A DNA stretch of 64,000 bases from Pectinatus cerevisiiphilus (GCF_004341685.1 NZ_SMAA01000005.1:62001-126000); one strand, 5' to 3'; shown: positions 11,263 through 19,454, counted from the first letter of the stretch. Notes: a model not told the origin generated them from the sequence alone. Numbers and translations: made by a program.

Positions 11263-11640
11263 TTATTTTTTCTTACCACGTTTAGCACCATATTTGCTTC
11301 TACCTTGTGCACGGTCTTGGACTCCTGCTGTATCAAGTGAACCACGAATGATATGGTAACGGACACCTGGCAAGTCTTTTACACGACCGCCACGAATCAA
11401 AACAACGCTATGTTCCTGAAGATTATGTCCAATCCCGGGAATATAAGCTGTAACCTCGATGCTATTAGTTAAACGGACACGGGCAACTTTGCGCAATGCG
11501 GAGTTAGGCTTCTTTGGGGTAGTTGTATAAACCCTGGTGCAAACGCCACGTTTCTGCGGGCAGTTTTTAAGTGCCGGAGCCGTAGATTTTTCCTGCATGC
11601 TCTGTCTGCTTTTTCTGATCAACTGATTAATTGTAGGCAT
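11263..11640 (-). CDS. rpsL: 30S ribosomal protein S12
   Basis: S12 sits at the decoding centre and is the classical streptomycin target. The 125-residue product starts [13 protein letters not shown] and contains the conserved [18 protein letters not shown] and [16 protein letters not shown] loops with the lysines at the usual resistance positions. It is preceded by the L7Ae-like gene at 49 bp and followed by rpsG. Confidence 0.98.
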   Translation of the reverse strand: MPTINQLIRKSRQSMQEKSTAPALKNCPQKRGVCTRVYTTTPKKPNSALRKVARVRLTNSIEVTAYIPGIGHNLQEHSVVLIRGGRVKDLPGVRYHIIRGSLDTAGVQDRAQGRSKYGAKRGKKK

Positions 11641-11689
11641 ACATGCACCTCCTTCCTAAAAGATAAAACCCTGAATAGGGCATATCGGC

Positions 11690-11935
11690 TTACTTGTTTA
11701 TTATAGCTGCTGCTGCAGCGCCGACTTCAATCGAGTAGGCTTTACCAAGCTCTGCCATCGTAAATTTTGCCACCACTTTTGTTTCTTTTTCTTCGCATAA
11801 AATACGCAGTGGCTTCAAAACTCTGTCATCTGCGTCAATAGCCAAAAAAACATATTTTGCCAAACCGTTATTGACAGCTTTTGTAACTTGTTTAGTTCCA
11901 ATAACCCGTTTTGCATTTTTTAGTTCTTCTAGCAT
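11690..11935 (-). CDS. L7Ae-family K-turn RNA-binding protein (YbxF/RplGB type)
   Basis: An 81-residue member of the L7Ae/L30e/S12e family, small proteins that bind kink-turn RNA. Features are MLEELKNAKRVIGTKQVTKAV, the central VFLAIDADDRVLKPLRILCEE and an Ala-rich C-terminus. The ATG at 11935 is used because AGGAG lies 8 nt upstream; the GTG at 11944 overlaps that site. In Firmicutes this gene normally sits between rpoC and rpsL, and here it still precedes rpsL, but rpoBC are absent upstream and a promoter takes their place. Confidence 0.88.
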   Translation of the reverse strand: MLEELKNAKRVIGTKQVTKAVNNGLAKYVFLAIDADDRVLKPLRILCEEKETKVVAKFTMAELGKAYSIEVGAAAAAIINK

Positions 11936-11979
11936 TAGTATCACTCCTGTAACATTACCGCAGTTTTAGACACTCATAT

Positions 11980-12008
11980 ATATTACCATGACCAAAAACC
12001 TATGTCAA
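11980..12008 (-). promoter_or_regulatory. Sigma-A promoter of the L7Ae-rpsL-rpsG-fusA-tuf operon
   Basis: The minus strand reads TTGACA (12008-12003), a 17-bp spacer, then TAATAT (11985-11980). This is close to consensus and leaves a leader of only about 40 nt before the L7Ae-like gene. It explains how the str genes are expressed without read-through from rpoBC. Confidence 0.85.
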
Positions 12009-12132
12009 CACTTTATTTATAAGTATTTTCGTGTACACGTTGCCTGGCGTATCACAGCGTTCTTAAATGCACAAAAACATTTGCTATTTTCCCCATATAT
12101 TTCGCCTGTTCCAGAAGAAAGACAAATATAAA

Positions 12133-12158
12133 ACCGCTGTGGTAAATCCCACAGCGGT
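12133..12158 (-). terminator. Terminator after the ABC transporter operon
   Basis: A 10-bp stem (ACCGCTGTGG paired with CCACAGCGGT) with a 6-nt loop lies just downstream of the ATPase stop codon; the minus strand continues TTTTATATTT. It separates the transporter operon from the str promoter. Confidence 0.75.
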
Positions 12159-12166
12159 AATAAAAT

Positions 12167-12883
12167 TTATAAAACTTTTGACAAAAATAATTTTGTCCGG
12201 TCTTCTTTCGGATTTTCAAAAACAACTCGTGGTTGTCCTTGCTCTATTATCCTGCCATCATCGACAAACAATAATCTGCTTCCTACTTCCCGTGCAAAAC
12301 CCATTTCATGGGTAACTATAACCATTGTCATGCCTTCTTCAGCCAAAGTGCGCATAACATCAAGAACTTCACCCACCATTTCAGGATCGAGGGCTGATGT
12401 CGGTTCATCAAACAGCATTGCCTTAGGGCGCATCGCTAAAGCCCTGGCTATAGCAACACGTTGCTGCTGTCCGCCTGACAGTTGGGCAGGATAAGCGTGC
12501 GCCTTATCTTTCAGCCCTACTCTTTCCAATAACGCGAACGCATCTTTTTCTGCAGTTTTCTTAGCAATATTTCTAACTTTCATGGGTGCAAGGGAAATGT
12601 TCTCCAATACATTCATATGCGGAAATAGATTAAAGCGTTGAAAAACCATGCCTATCTCAGAGCGGATTTTATTAATATCCGATTTTTGTAAATTCATACC
12701 GTCAATCAATACCTGGCCGCTGGTAGGTATTTCCAAATAGTTCATGCAGCGCAGCAAGGTGCTTTTTCCTGAACCGGAAGGTCCTATAATAACTACTACT
12801 TCGCTCTTCTTTATGTTCAGGTTAATTCCCTTCAAAACTTCAGTAGCCGCAAATGATTTATGCAGGTCCTTAACGTCTATCAT
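12167..12883 (-). CDS. Polar amino acid ABC transporter, ATP-binding protein (GlnQ-like)
   Basis: The cytoplasmic ATPase of a polar amino acid importer. The 238-residue product shows Walker [10 protein letters not shown] (about residues 34-42), the Q-loop [12 protein letters not shown], the signature LSGGQQQR, Walker [13 protein letters not shown] and the H-loop VTHEMGFA. Its start overlaps the permease end by 14 nt, giving the order binding protein-permease-ATPase in one operon. Family members carry glutamine, glutamate, cystine or basic amino acids; the substrate cannot be read from the sequence. cysK lies upstream, but in a separate unit. Confidence 0.93.
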   Translation of the reverse strand: MIDVKDLHKSFAATEVLKGINLNIKKSEVVVIIGPSGSGKSTLLRCMNYLEIPTSGQVLIDGMNLQKSDINKIRSEIGMVFQRFNLFPHMNVLENISLAPMKVRNIAKKTAEKDAFALLERVGLKDKAHAYPAQLSGGQQQRVAIARALAMRPKAMLFDEPTSALDPEMVGEVLDVMRTLAEEGMTMVIVTHEMGFAREVGSRLLFVDDGRIIEQGQPRVVFENPKEDRTKLFLSKVL

Positions 12884-13538
12884 TTTTTATATCGAACCTC
12901 CACTCCAGATAAGCTACCAATCGTGATATAGTGAGTGTCATTATAAGATAAAGGAATGCCACACTGAGCCATATTTCCAAAGATCCATAGGTTCTTGCTA
13001 TCACAAGCTGGCCACGTCTGGTAAGTTCTTCAAAACCTATGACAGACACCAGCGAAGAATCCTTCAGCAACGCAATAAATTCATTGCCAAGTGGTGGTAT
13101 AACACTTTTAAACGCCTGTGGTATTACAATGTAGCGCATTGTCTGCGGCCACGTAAGACCAAGGGATCTGCCAGCTTCCATTTGACCTTCATCAACAGCT
13201 TGTATGCCTGCACGAAAGATTTCTGCTACGTAAGCTCCGCTGTTTATGCCGCAAGCCGTAATAGCAGCAATCAACGGATTTATTTTTATCCCCAATGCAA
13301 TAGGCAATGCAAAATATATCAAAAAGATCTGTACCAAAAGCGGTGTACCACGAATGAAGTCGACATAAATTGCCGCCAGCCATCTTATGGGTTTGACCTT
13401 GGTAACACGTGCTATCCCGACAAATAGTCCTATAACTATACCTATGCCAACGCTGATTAATGTTATCTTTATTGTAATCAGCGCACCAGCCAGTAAAAGT
13501 GGAAACGACTTAATTATTAAATCAAAATTAAAGCTCAT
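12870..13538 (-). CDS. Polar amino acid ABC transporter, permease (GlnP/HisM family)
   Basis: A 222-residue inner-membrane permease of the HEQRO family. It has an N-terminal transmembrane segment ([20 protein letters not shown]), the family motif [19 protein letters not shown] and the EAA loop [20 protein letters not shown] that couples to the ATPase, with about five membrane spans. It is preceded by the binding protein (37 bp) and overlaps the ATPase start. A single permease of this type forms a homodimer. Confidence 0.93.
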   Translation of the reverse strand: MSFNFDLIIKSFPLLLAGALITIKITLISVGIGIVIGLFVGIARVTKVKPIRWLAAIYVDFIRGTPLLVQIFLIYFALPIALGIKINPLIAAITACGINSGAYVAEIFRAGIQAVDEGQMEAGRSLGLTWPQTMRYIVIPQAFKSVIPPLGNEFIALLKDSSLVSVIGFEELTRRGQLVIARTYGSLEIWLSVAFLYLIMTLTISRLVAYLEWRFDIKNDRR

Positions 13539-13575
13539 ATGGTCAACATCCTATATATTTTTTCGGTGCTGTTAA

Positions 13576-14379
13576 TTATTTGTTATCTGTTGGTTCAGTG
13601 CCAAACCATTTTTTATAGATTTCATTATACTGTCCATTTTCTTTAAGCTTTTGAATGGCCTCATTAATTTTTGCAGCAAGTTCTGTATTATCCTTTTTCA
13701 ATGCTATTCCATAACTTTCTGAAGTGAGTTTTTCACCAACGCGTTTCACCGTGCTATCACTATTTTTTACCATATAATAATCATTTACCGGTTTATCATT
13801 CAATACTGCATCAACATTTCCCGCCTTCAGTTCAAGAAAAGTATCTGCTGAGCTATTCATTTCTTTTACTTGCGCATTAGGAATTTTTTTGGCTTCTTCA
13901 GCTCCTGTAGTACCAATCTGGACAGCAATCTTCTTACCATTGAGATCGGCAAAAGAATTGATATCATTATTATCAGCTTTTACCATTGCGGTAAGACCTG
14001 AGTCATAGTACGGATCTGAAAATGTTACTTGTTGTTTGCGTTCATCAGTTATAGACATCCCCGAAATAGCAATATCTATATTACCACTTTGGAGTGCTGG
14101 TATAAGTCCGTCAAAAGCAATATTATTTATTTCTACATTAACTCCCATTTCCTTGCCAACAGCTCTTATGATATCCATATCAAACCCTTGATATTCATCA
14201 CTGCCTTCTCCTTGAAACTCAAACGGAGCAAAGTCAGCATTAGTGCCAACCTTCAAAGCCTTTGCATCCCCTGAACCAGAAGAAGCATTATCGCTGCTGG
14301 TTGCATTGTCACCGCAACCGGCCGTCAGCATAGCTAGTCCCATAACAGCCGCTATACATAATAACATTATTTTTTTCAT
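13576..14379 (-). CDS. Amino acid ABC transporter, substrate-binding lipoprotein
   Basis: A 267-residue extracytoplasmic binding protein of the SBP_bac_3 family. The lipoprotein signal peptide is clear: MKKIMLLCIAAVMGLAML followed by the lipobox LTAGC, so lipidation is expected at that Cys. The mature part has the family motifs ADFAPFEF, GFDMDIIRAVGKEMG and GNIDIAISGMSITDERK. The ATG at 14379 was chosen because GGGAGGA lies 7 nt upstream; the longer frame begins inside that site. First gene of the three-gene transporter operon. Confidence 0.93.
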   Translation of the reverse strand: MKKIMLLCIAAVMGLAMLTAGCGDNATSSDNASSGSGDAKALKVGTNADFAPFEFQGEGSDEYQGFDMDIIRAVGKEMGVNVEINNIAFDGLIPALQSGNIDIAISGMSITDERKQQVTFSDPYYDSGLTAMVKADNNDINSFADLNGKKIAVQIGTTGAEEAKKIPNAQVKEMNSSADTFLELKAGNVDAVLNDKPVNDYYMVKNSDSTVKRVGEKLTSESYGIALKKDNTELAAKINEAIQKLKENGQYNEIYKKWFGTEPTDNK

Positions 14380-14427
14380 ATCTAATCCTCCCAATCATAA
14401 TTTACAATTTTATTATTAGTCATGTAA

Positions 14428-14457
14428 AAAGGAGCACGGTTAATGCCATGCTCCTTT
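14428..14457 (-). terminator. Probable terminator of the zinc-ribbon gene
   Basis: An inverted repeat (AAAGGAGCA and TGCTCCTTT with one mismatch and GG/CC further in, 6-nt loop) lies between the zinc-ribbon gene and the binding-protein gene. On the minus strand it ends in TTTTTACATG, a short T tract. Confidence 0.6.
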
Positions 14458-14507
14458 GCCGATGCTATCCATACACATAATCGTTCATTATTGCTTACCA
14501 CACAGTT

Positions 14508-14792
14508 TTACTTATGCAAAGCATTAAAGCAATCACGGCAATATACCGGCCGGTCAGATTTTGGTTCAAAGGGAACTTGTGTTTCTTGTCCACATTTTGC
14601 ACAAACTACATTATACATTTTACGAGGTGCAGCCTGCCCATCGCGGTTGTGCCTTCTCGCCGTACGGCAGTCATGGCACCGTCCAGGTTCATTAGCAAAA
14701 CCCTTTTCCGCATAAAATTCTTGTTCCCCTGCAGTAAAAATAAACTCTTTACCGCAATCTTTGCATACCAAAGTCTTGTCTTGATAATCCAT
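14508..14792 (-). CDS. Small zinc-ribbon protein (zf-trcl type)
   Basis: A 94-residue protein with four cysteine pairs: CKDC (residues 10-13), CHDC, CAKC and CRDC. The segment LVCKDCGKEFIFTAGEQEF followed by FYAEKGF matches the probable zinc-binding domain known as zf-trcl; the second half forms another ribbon. Function is unknown in the family. The ATG at 14792 is used because AAGGAGA lies 8 nt upstream, whereas the longer frame starts at a TTG that overlaps it. It appears to be a single-gene unit. Confidence 0.85.
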   Translation of the reverse strand: MDYQDKTLVCKDCGKEFIFTAGEQEFYAEKGFANEPGRCHDCRTARRHNRDGQAAPRKMYNVVCAKCGQETQVPFEPKSDRPVYCRDCFNALHK

Positions 14793-14902
14793 CTGTAAAG
14801 TCTCCTTACATTTCAAGCCCGTTCGTTCTCCATCGCCGTAATATCAAGCTGTGCAAAATAGAACAAAATAAGCTTATCTAAATTTACGGCAAAGCCGTAT
14901 GA

Positions 14903-15088
14903 TCAAACGCTAAGATCTACATTAGTGCCAAGGTTTGGATCCGAGCCGACAGACATTTCAGTAATCATTTCAGCAGATGAATTCATATCATCAAAAACTT
15001 TGCCAAGAACAGATACACCCACACTTTCCTGTGTGCGTTCCTGACTTATACCAACTGACATGGCAGCAATACTCATACTAGTATCCAT
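14903..15088 (-). CDS. YjfB family protein (putative motility protein)
   Basis: A 61-residue protein of the YjfB family, seen in flagellated Firmicutes and usually called a putative motility protein; its role is not established. The ATG at 15088 gives MDTSMSIAAMSVGISQERTQ, with AAAGGAT upstream; the longer frame to 15253 has no family support. The body VGVSVLGKVFDDMNSSAEMI and the C-terminal NLGTNVDLSV are typical. It lies alone between the zinc-ribbon gene and cysK; the flanking 200 bp upstream hold only the cysK terminator. Its presence hints that the organism is motile. Confidence 0.75.
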   Translation of the reverse strand: MDTSMSIAAMSVGISQERTQESVGVSVLGKVFDDMNSSAEMITEMSVGSDPNLGTNVDLSV

Positions 15089-15251
15089 AATGAACATATC
15101 CTTTCGGCATAGATATCGCAAATCTGTTTTTATTATAAAGGAAGGCCAGTAAATTTGCAATAAAAATTCATTTTCTAACAGTAAATTCACAATAATAGAA
15201 ATTCTTTTCTTAATCTTTTTATATAATCCTAGCAAAATCCCAGCAAAATAC

Positions 15252-15281
15252 AAAAAACCGTGAGCCTAAAACCCACGGTTT
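15252..15281 (-). terminator. Intrinsic terminator of cysK
   Basis: An 8-bp core stem AAACCGTG/CACGGTTT with a purine-rich 11-nt loop lies 12 bp after the cysK stop and is followed on the minus strand by TTTTTTG. Confidence 0.82.
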
Positions 15282-15292
15282 CCTAACTTCTA

Positions 15293-16225
15293 TTATTCGC
15301 TGAATAAAGCAGTGGACAAATACCGTTCACCTGTATCTGGAAGAATTGCCACTATTGTTTTGCCTTCATTTTCCGGTTTTTCTGCCAGCTGTACAGCCGC
15401 AGCAAATGCTGCCCCTGACGAAATGCCGACTAAAACACCTTCTGACTGTGAAAATTCACGACCATATTTGAATGCATCTTCATTGGAAATGGTTATAACT
15501 CCATCATAAATCTTAGTATCAAGCGTTTCAGGAATAAAACCTGCACCGATACCCTGAATTTTATGTGGGCCGGCTTTTCCTTCACTCAATACAGGTGAAG
15601 TTTTCGGTTCAACAGCATAAATCTTTATAGCCGGATTCTTTTCTTTTAAATATTTGCCTGTTCCTGAAAGGGTTCCACCTGTACCAACACCAGCAATAAA
15701 TATATCAACTTTGCCATTTGCATCAGCCCAAATTTCAGGACCTGTAGTTTTGTAATGGGCTTTCGGATTTGCAGGATTTGTAAACTGCGATGGTATAAAA
15801 GAATTAGGTGTTTGCTTTGCCAATTCTTCAGCTTTTGCAATAGCGCCCTTCATTCCCGCTTTTCCATCAGTCAGTACAATCTGTGCGCCGTATGCTTTAA
15901 GTAAATTACGACGTTCAACACTCATTGTTTCCGGCATAGTTATTATTATTTTATATCTATGTGCGGCAGCAATAGCAGCTAAACCTATACCAGTGTTACC
16001 ACTAGTAGGTTCTATGATAACAGAATTTGCCTTCAGGATACCACGTTTTTCTGCATCTTCAATCATTGATTTGGCAATACGGTCTTTAGTACTACCGGCT
16101 GGATTAAAATATTCCAATTTAGCAAGGATGTCTGCCTTCAAGCCATGATCTTTTATGTAATTGTTTGCCCGTAAAAGTGGTGTCCCACCAATAAGTTGTG
16201 TGATGCTGTCATATACTTTAGCCAT
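15293..16225 (-). CDS. cysK: Cysteine synthase A (O-acetylserine sulfhydrylase)
   Basis: This PLP enzyme makes L-cysteine from O-acetylserine and sulfide in the cytosol. The 310-residue product has the PLP lysine motif GSTKDRIAKSM (about residues 42-52), the substrate loop TSGNTGIG and the phosphate-binding GTGGTLSG, with C-terminal GISSGAA. Length is normal. The ATG at 16225 has GGAGG upstream. It is a monocistronic unit with its own terminator; a small promoter-terminator RNA element lies upstream and may be its leader (see 16334-16441). Cystathionine beta-synthase-like enzymes share the fold, but the motifs favour CysK. Confidence 0.93.
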   Translation of the reverse strand: MAKVYDSITQLIGGTPLLRANNYIKDHGLKADILAKLEYFNPAGSTKDRIAKSMIEDAEKRGILKANSVIIEPTSGNTGIGLAAIAAAHRYKIIITMPETMSVERRNLLKAYGAQIVLTDGKAGMKGAIAKAEELAKQTPNSFIPSQFTNPANPKAHYKTTGPEIWADANGKVDIFIAGVGTGGTLSGTGKYLKEKNPAIKIYAVEPKTSPVLSEGKAGPHKIQGIGAGFIPETLDTKIYDGVITISNEDAFKYGREFSQSEGVLVGISSGAAFAAAVQLAEKPENEGKTIVAILPDTGERYLSTALFSE

Positions 16226-16333
16226 TTAAATAACCTCCATTTATATTATTATTTTCAAATGATGATACTATTAGTTTTCTCACTAAAACCGTACATATGT
16301 ATTCCAGAAATGTCTTGACAGAGACAAATAATC

Positions 16334-16441
16334 AAAAAAAGCCTGGAAGGATAAATTTCTGCATCCCTCCAAGCTTTTAGTTTTCTAATCAGCTTGCCAC
16401 TTCTGCGTTCAATACGCATATCACGGTCTTCATATTTCTAT
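16334..16441 (-). ncRNA. Candidate attenuator leader or small RNA upstream of cysK
   Basis: A unit of about 108 nt runs from a consensus promoter (16476-16448) to an intrinsic terminator. The terminator stem is 15 bp (arms 16377-16363 and 16352-16338, two G-T pairs) with a 10-nt loop and seven T. An alternative hairpin, AAGCTGATTAG-AAAA-CTAAAAGCTT, uses the 5' arm of the terminator, so the two are mutually exclusive, as in an attenuator. A short frame MRIERRSGKLIRKLKAW starts inside the RNA without a good ribosome binding site. It matches no riboswitch consensus that I recognise. Apart from this element the 364 bp between cysK and the MFS gene show nothing else. Confidence 0.5.
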
Positions 16442-16447
16442 AATGTG

Positions 16448-16476
16448 ATTATAGCACTCATAAAAAACAAAGTCAA
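16448..16476 (-). promoter_or_regulatory. Sigma-A promoter of the RNA unit upstream of cysK
   Basis: The minus strand reads TTGACT (16476-16471), a 17-bp spacer and TATAAT (16453-16448), a near-perfect match. Transcription would start near 16441 and run toward cysK. Confidence 0.82.
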
Positions 16477-16525
16477 ACATTTATTACCTACTATCTAAGA
16501 TATTTCTGCTATTTTTTTTAATCCA

Positions 16526-16554
16526 TTTAGTTGCTGATAAAACTATATTATAAT
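16526..16554 (+). promoter_or_regulatory. Probable promoter and operator of the MFS gene
   Basis: TATAAT at 16549-16554 stands 17 bp after a weak -35 (TTTAGT). An inverted repeat, ATTACCTAC near 16483 and GTAGGTAAT near 16575, brackets the promoter and may be a repressor site; no regulator gene is adjacent. Confidence 0.45.
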
Positions 16555-16589
16555 AGGTACAAATATATTTACAATAGGTAGGTAATAGT

Positions 16590-17948
16590 ATGGATGATAA
16601 AAAAGTTTTCATATCTGTATTGATAACATCTTTCTTTGGCCCGTTTATGGCAAGCTCTGTGAATGTTGCTATACCATCTATGGCTCTGGAATATGGTGTT
16701 AATGCAGAAAATTTGACTTGGGTATTGACTTTATTCTTATTAGGGGCTGTTGCCTTCTTACTGCCTTGCGGTAAGCTGGCCGACATAAAAGGTCGGCGGA
16801 AAATCTACCAAATTGGCTGTATTGGTGTAGCTTTAAGTACTCTCTTCTGCATTTTCACTTCCGACTTAAAAACATTGCTGCTATTTCGTTTTATCCAGGG
16901 AGTATGCATGTCCATGAATTTTTCCACCGGGATGGCCATGCTTATAGCCAGCAACCCACCGCAAAAGCGCGGACAAATAATTGGTTATTCTGCAGCCTGT
17001 GTATATCTCGGTCTTTCACTGGGTCCTGTTATCGGCGGTGCACTTACAGAATTTCTAGGCTGGCGTACCATTTTTATTTTTACTGCCGCAGGTATGTCAA
17101 TGAGTATATATATAATGCACTTTGTAAAGCAAGAATGGTATGGCAACCAAAAAGAAAAGCTCGACATTCCCAGTTCTCTTCTTTATGCTCTGGCATCTTC
17201 ATCAGTTTTATACGGATTATCTGATTATGTCAGCCATCCACTCATGAAATGGCTGGTTGTTTTAGGATTAATCTTCGGTGCGCTCTTTATTGCCAGACAA
17301 AAATATACCAAATACCCACTTTTTACTTTAAATTTATTTAAAAATACAATTTTTGCCATGTCCAATCTAGCCGCTCTTATTCATTACAGTGCAACTTTTG
17401 GCATTTCTTTCGTTCTGTCTTTATATTTACAGATTATCCGCGGATTAGATCCGCTTAACGCAGGTATCTTATTATTATTACAGCCAATAATGATGTCGAT
17501 TTTATCTCCGTTTGCCGGAGCTTTGTCGGACAAATTTGAGCCCCGCCTAGTTGCATCTTCCGGCATGACGCTCACTGCTGCGGGGCTGTTCTCTTTTTCT
17601 ACCATTGCAAATAATACATCGTTTTATTATATAGGAAGCATTTTATTGATTATCGGTATTGGGTTTGCTCTTTTTTCATCCCCCAACAATAACGCGATCA
17701 TGGGATCTGTACAACCCGAATTTTATGGTGTGGCCTCCTCCATACTGGCTGCAATGCGCATGTTTGGGCAAGCGACCAGTATGGCAATTGTTTCTTTACT
17801 ACTGTCTATATATACCACCAATATCATTCCCGCGGAATATCTTACTTCACTGCTCAGCGGTATGCAGCAAATTTTTCTTGTCTTAGCTATAACCTGCACT
17901 ATAGGAATCTTTTGTTCAATGGTCAGGGGTGCGAAAAAAAATAACTAA
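16590..17948 (+). CDS. MFS drug-resistance-type transporter (DHA2-like)
   Basis: A 452-residue inner-membrane protein with about 14 hydrophobic segments. The conserved loop motif GKLADIKGRRKIYQIG (near residue 70) and the motif C region SLGPVIGGALTEFLGWRTIF identify the major facilitator superfamily, DHA2 type, which usually expels drugs or metabolites by proton antiport. The ATG at 16590 is preceded by TAGGTAGGTAATAGT, a weak ribosome binding site. The gene ends convergently with the M20 peptidase remnant, overlapping by 3 nt. The substrate is unknown. Confidence 0.85.
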   Translation: MDDKKVFISVLITSFFGPFMASSVNVAIPSMALEYGVNAENLTWVLTLFLLGAVAFLLPCGKLADIKGRRKIYQIGCIGVALSTLFCIFTSDLKTLLLFRFIQGVCMSMNFSTGMAMLIASNPPQKRGQIIGYSAACVYLGLSLGPVIGGALTEFLGWRTIFIFTAAGMSMSIYIMHFVKQEWYGNQKEKLDIPSSLLYALASSSVLYGLSDYVSHPLMKWLVVLGLIFGALFIARQKYTKYPLFTLNLFKNTIFAMSNLAALIHYSATFGISFVLSLYLQIIRGLDPLNAGILLLLQPIMMSILSPFAGALSDKFEPRLVASSGMTLTAAGLFSFSTIANNTSFYYIGSILLIIGIGFALFSSPNNNAIMGSVQPEFYGVASSILAAMRMFGQATSMAIVSLLLSIYTTNIIPAEYLTSLLSGMQQIFLVLAITCTIGIFCSMVRGAKKNN

Positions 17949-18259
17949 AAGATGTTTTCCTTACCCTTACCGCATTCCATAAGCATACGTGCCAAAAGAT
18001 ACATACGTGGAACCACACTTGAAACCTTTGAACATTCTCGTTCGGTATGATTCTTGCCTCCTTTTACAGGCCCCAATCCATCGATTGCTACAGCTCCTGT
18101 TGCAGCAGCCCAATTTGCATCAGAAGAACCACCTGCTCCCACTGTACATAATTGTTTATCCAATTCACCATAAATATTTTGCGCGCACTTTATCAACAAT
18201 ACATTCCGTCTTATTTCAGGATTGCTACCGGCATGTGCAGTTTTACCAAAAACTTCCAG
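17945..18259 (-). pseudogene. M20-family metallopeptidase remnant (internally deleted)
   Basis: Read from 18259 the minus strand gives LEVFGKTAHAGSNPEIRRN and then LLIKCAQNIYGELDKQLCTV joined directly to GAGGSSDANWAAATGAVAI and DGLGPVKGGKNHTERE. The first part matches the middle of M20 carboxypeptidases (dimerisation-domain entry) and the last part the C-terminal catalytic lobe with its metal-site region. Roughly a hundred residues between them and all of the N-terminus, including the first metal ligands, are missing. A stop codon stands just upstream of 18259. It cannot be a working peptidase. Confidence 0.8.
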
Positions 18260-18286
18260 TTAAAATTATTTTGTGATGCTTCGTCA

Positions 18287-18315
18287 TTGTATTTATTTAT
18301 TACTCATGCTATACT
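18287..18315 (+). promoter_or_regulatory. Promoter of rpsF-ssb-rpsR
   Basis: TTGTAT (18287-18292), a 17-bp spacer and TATACT (18310-18315). The leader to rpsF is about 90 nt. Confidence 0.7.
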
Positions 18316-18344
18316 TATAAAGTTAATAATTAATTTAGACTGGT

Positions 18345-18411
18345 TTCAAAATTTATTTTGAATCCCCTGCCCTTATAAAAGGGCCGATAGTCCAGAGAGG
18401 GAGGTGATTTC
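18345..18411 (+). promoter_or_regulatory. Structured rpsF leader (candidate S6:S18 autoregulatory RNA)
   Basis: The leader holds a perfect 8-bp hairpin (TTCAAAAT/ATTTTGAA, 18345-18362) followed by a second structure with a CCC-TTATAAAA-GGG hairpin, the sequence GGGCCGATAG and a closing GAGGG next to the ribosome binding site. Firmicutes rpsF leaders often contain a CCG-bearing motif bound by S6 with S18. The match is from memory of the motif and not checked against a covariance model. Confidence 0.4.
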
Positions 18412-18699
18412 GTGAGAAAGTACGAAGTCATATTTATTGTAAGACCAATGGAAGAAGAACAGACCAATGCCACAATCGAAAAATTTTCCAAGATCGTTAC
18501 CGATAATGGTGGCATCATTGACAAAGAAGATCGTTGGGGTAAAAAACGTCTTGCCTATGAAATAAAAGGCTGCATGGACGGTTTTTATTGTCTGTTCGAT
18601 ATCAGTGCTGAATCTACTTGTGCTGATGAACTTGATCGTGTAATGAAAATTACTGATGAAATCTTGAAGCACATGATCGTTAGATTAGACGAAAAATAA
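18412..18699 (+). CDS. rpsF: 30S ribosomal protein S6
   Basis: S6 forms a heterodimer with S18 on the 30S platform. The 95-residue product begins MRKYEVIFIVRPMEEEQT at a GTG (18412) with GGGAGG upstream, and contains DKEDRWGKKRLAYEIKG, the family signature. It is first in the order rpsF-ssb-rpsR, found across Firmicutes; ssb follows by 19 bp. Confidence 0.97.
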   Translation: MRKYEVIFIVRPMEEEQTNATIEKFSKIVTDNGGIIDKEDRWGKKRLAYEIKGCMDGFYCLFDISAESTCADELDRVMKITDEILKHMIVRLDEK

Positions 18700-18718
18700 T
18701 TCGTTTAGGGGGACGCAT

Positions 18719-19183
18719 ATGAATAAAGTCATTCTAGCAGGACGTCTTGCTACCGATCCGGAAGTTCGCTATACTCAGACAGGAAAAGCTGTAGCTTCGT
18801 TCCGTCTGGCTGTAAATAAGCGTTTTTCACGTGATCAGCAAAACACAGCCGATTTTTTTACTATTATTGCCTGGCAAAAATTAGCTGAAATATGCGGCAA
18901 TAATTTGGTGAAAGGTAGTCAGATTCTCGTTGACGGTTATCTACAGGTGCGCAATTATGACGCTCAAGATGGCTCAAAACGTTATGTAACAGAAGTGGTA
19001 GCTAATGATATAGAGTTTATGGGGTCACGCCCAGCTAATCATGCAGATAATAATTATGCTGGAACACCTTCTGCCTCTGGTACATCAAGTCAGTCTACCG
19101 CACCAAAAAATCAACCGGCTGCATCAAGTCCAGCTTCTTCCTTCGGTTCAGAGCTGCCCCCTGACGAAGAAATTCCATTTTAA
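18719..19183 (+). CDS. ssb: Single-stranded DNA-binding protein
   Basis: SSB coats single-stranded DNA in replication, recombination and repair and recruits partners through its tail. The 154-residue product has the OB fold at residues 1-105 (MNKVILAGRLATDPEVRYTQ), a disordered Ser/Ala/Pro/Gln linker, and the acidic C-terminal tip PPDEEIPF that binds partner proteins. ATG start with a GGGGG-rich ribosome binding site. It lies between the S6 and S18 genes. Confidence 0.97.
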   Translation: MNKVILAGRLATDPEVRYTQTGKAVASFRLAVNKRFSRDQQNTADFFTIIAWQKLAEICGNNLVKGSQILVDGYLQVRNYDAQDGSKRYVTEVVANDIEFMGSRPANHADNNYAGTPSASGTSSQSTAPKNQPAASSPASSFGSELPPDEEIPF

Positions 19184-19201
19184 TTTAGGAGGGTATTACC
19201 A

Positions 19202-19435
19202 TTGGTTAAACGTGATAGAGGTAGAAGACCAAAGAGAAAAGTTTGCAGTTTCTGCGCAGATAAAGTAGAAGCAATTGATTATAAAGATGTTGCTAAATTA
19301 CGTCGTTTTGTCACTGAACGCGGCAAGATTTTACCGCGCCGTATTTCCGGCAATTGTGCACGCCATCAGCGTCAGGTAACGTTGGCAATCAAACGTGCCC
19401 GCAATATTGCTTTATTGCCATTCACAGCAGAATAA
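19202..19435 (+). CDS. rpsR: 30S ribosomal protein S18
   Basis: S18 partners S6. The 77-residue product [20 protein letters not shown] with [19 protein letters not shown] and [18 protein letters not shown] is diagnostic; the cysteine-bearing N-terminus is the C+ type. The start is TTG at 19202, with GGAGGG upstream. It ends the operon and is followed by an unusually long hairpin. Confidence 0.96.
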   Translation: MVKRDRGRRPKRKVCSFCADKVEAIDYKDVAKLRRFVTERGKILPRRISGNCARHQRQVTLAIKRARNIALLPFTAE

Positions 19436-19454
19436 TTTAAAAATCGACACATAT

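Noticed and set aside
14817-14902. Gap between YjfB and the zinc-ribbon gene searched for RNA structure
   Set aside because: No stem-loop, promoter or repeat of note was seen.
16484-16786. 100-codon minus-strand frame before the MFS gene
   Set aside because: It is mostly antisense to the MFS coding sequence and lacks a start context.
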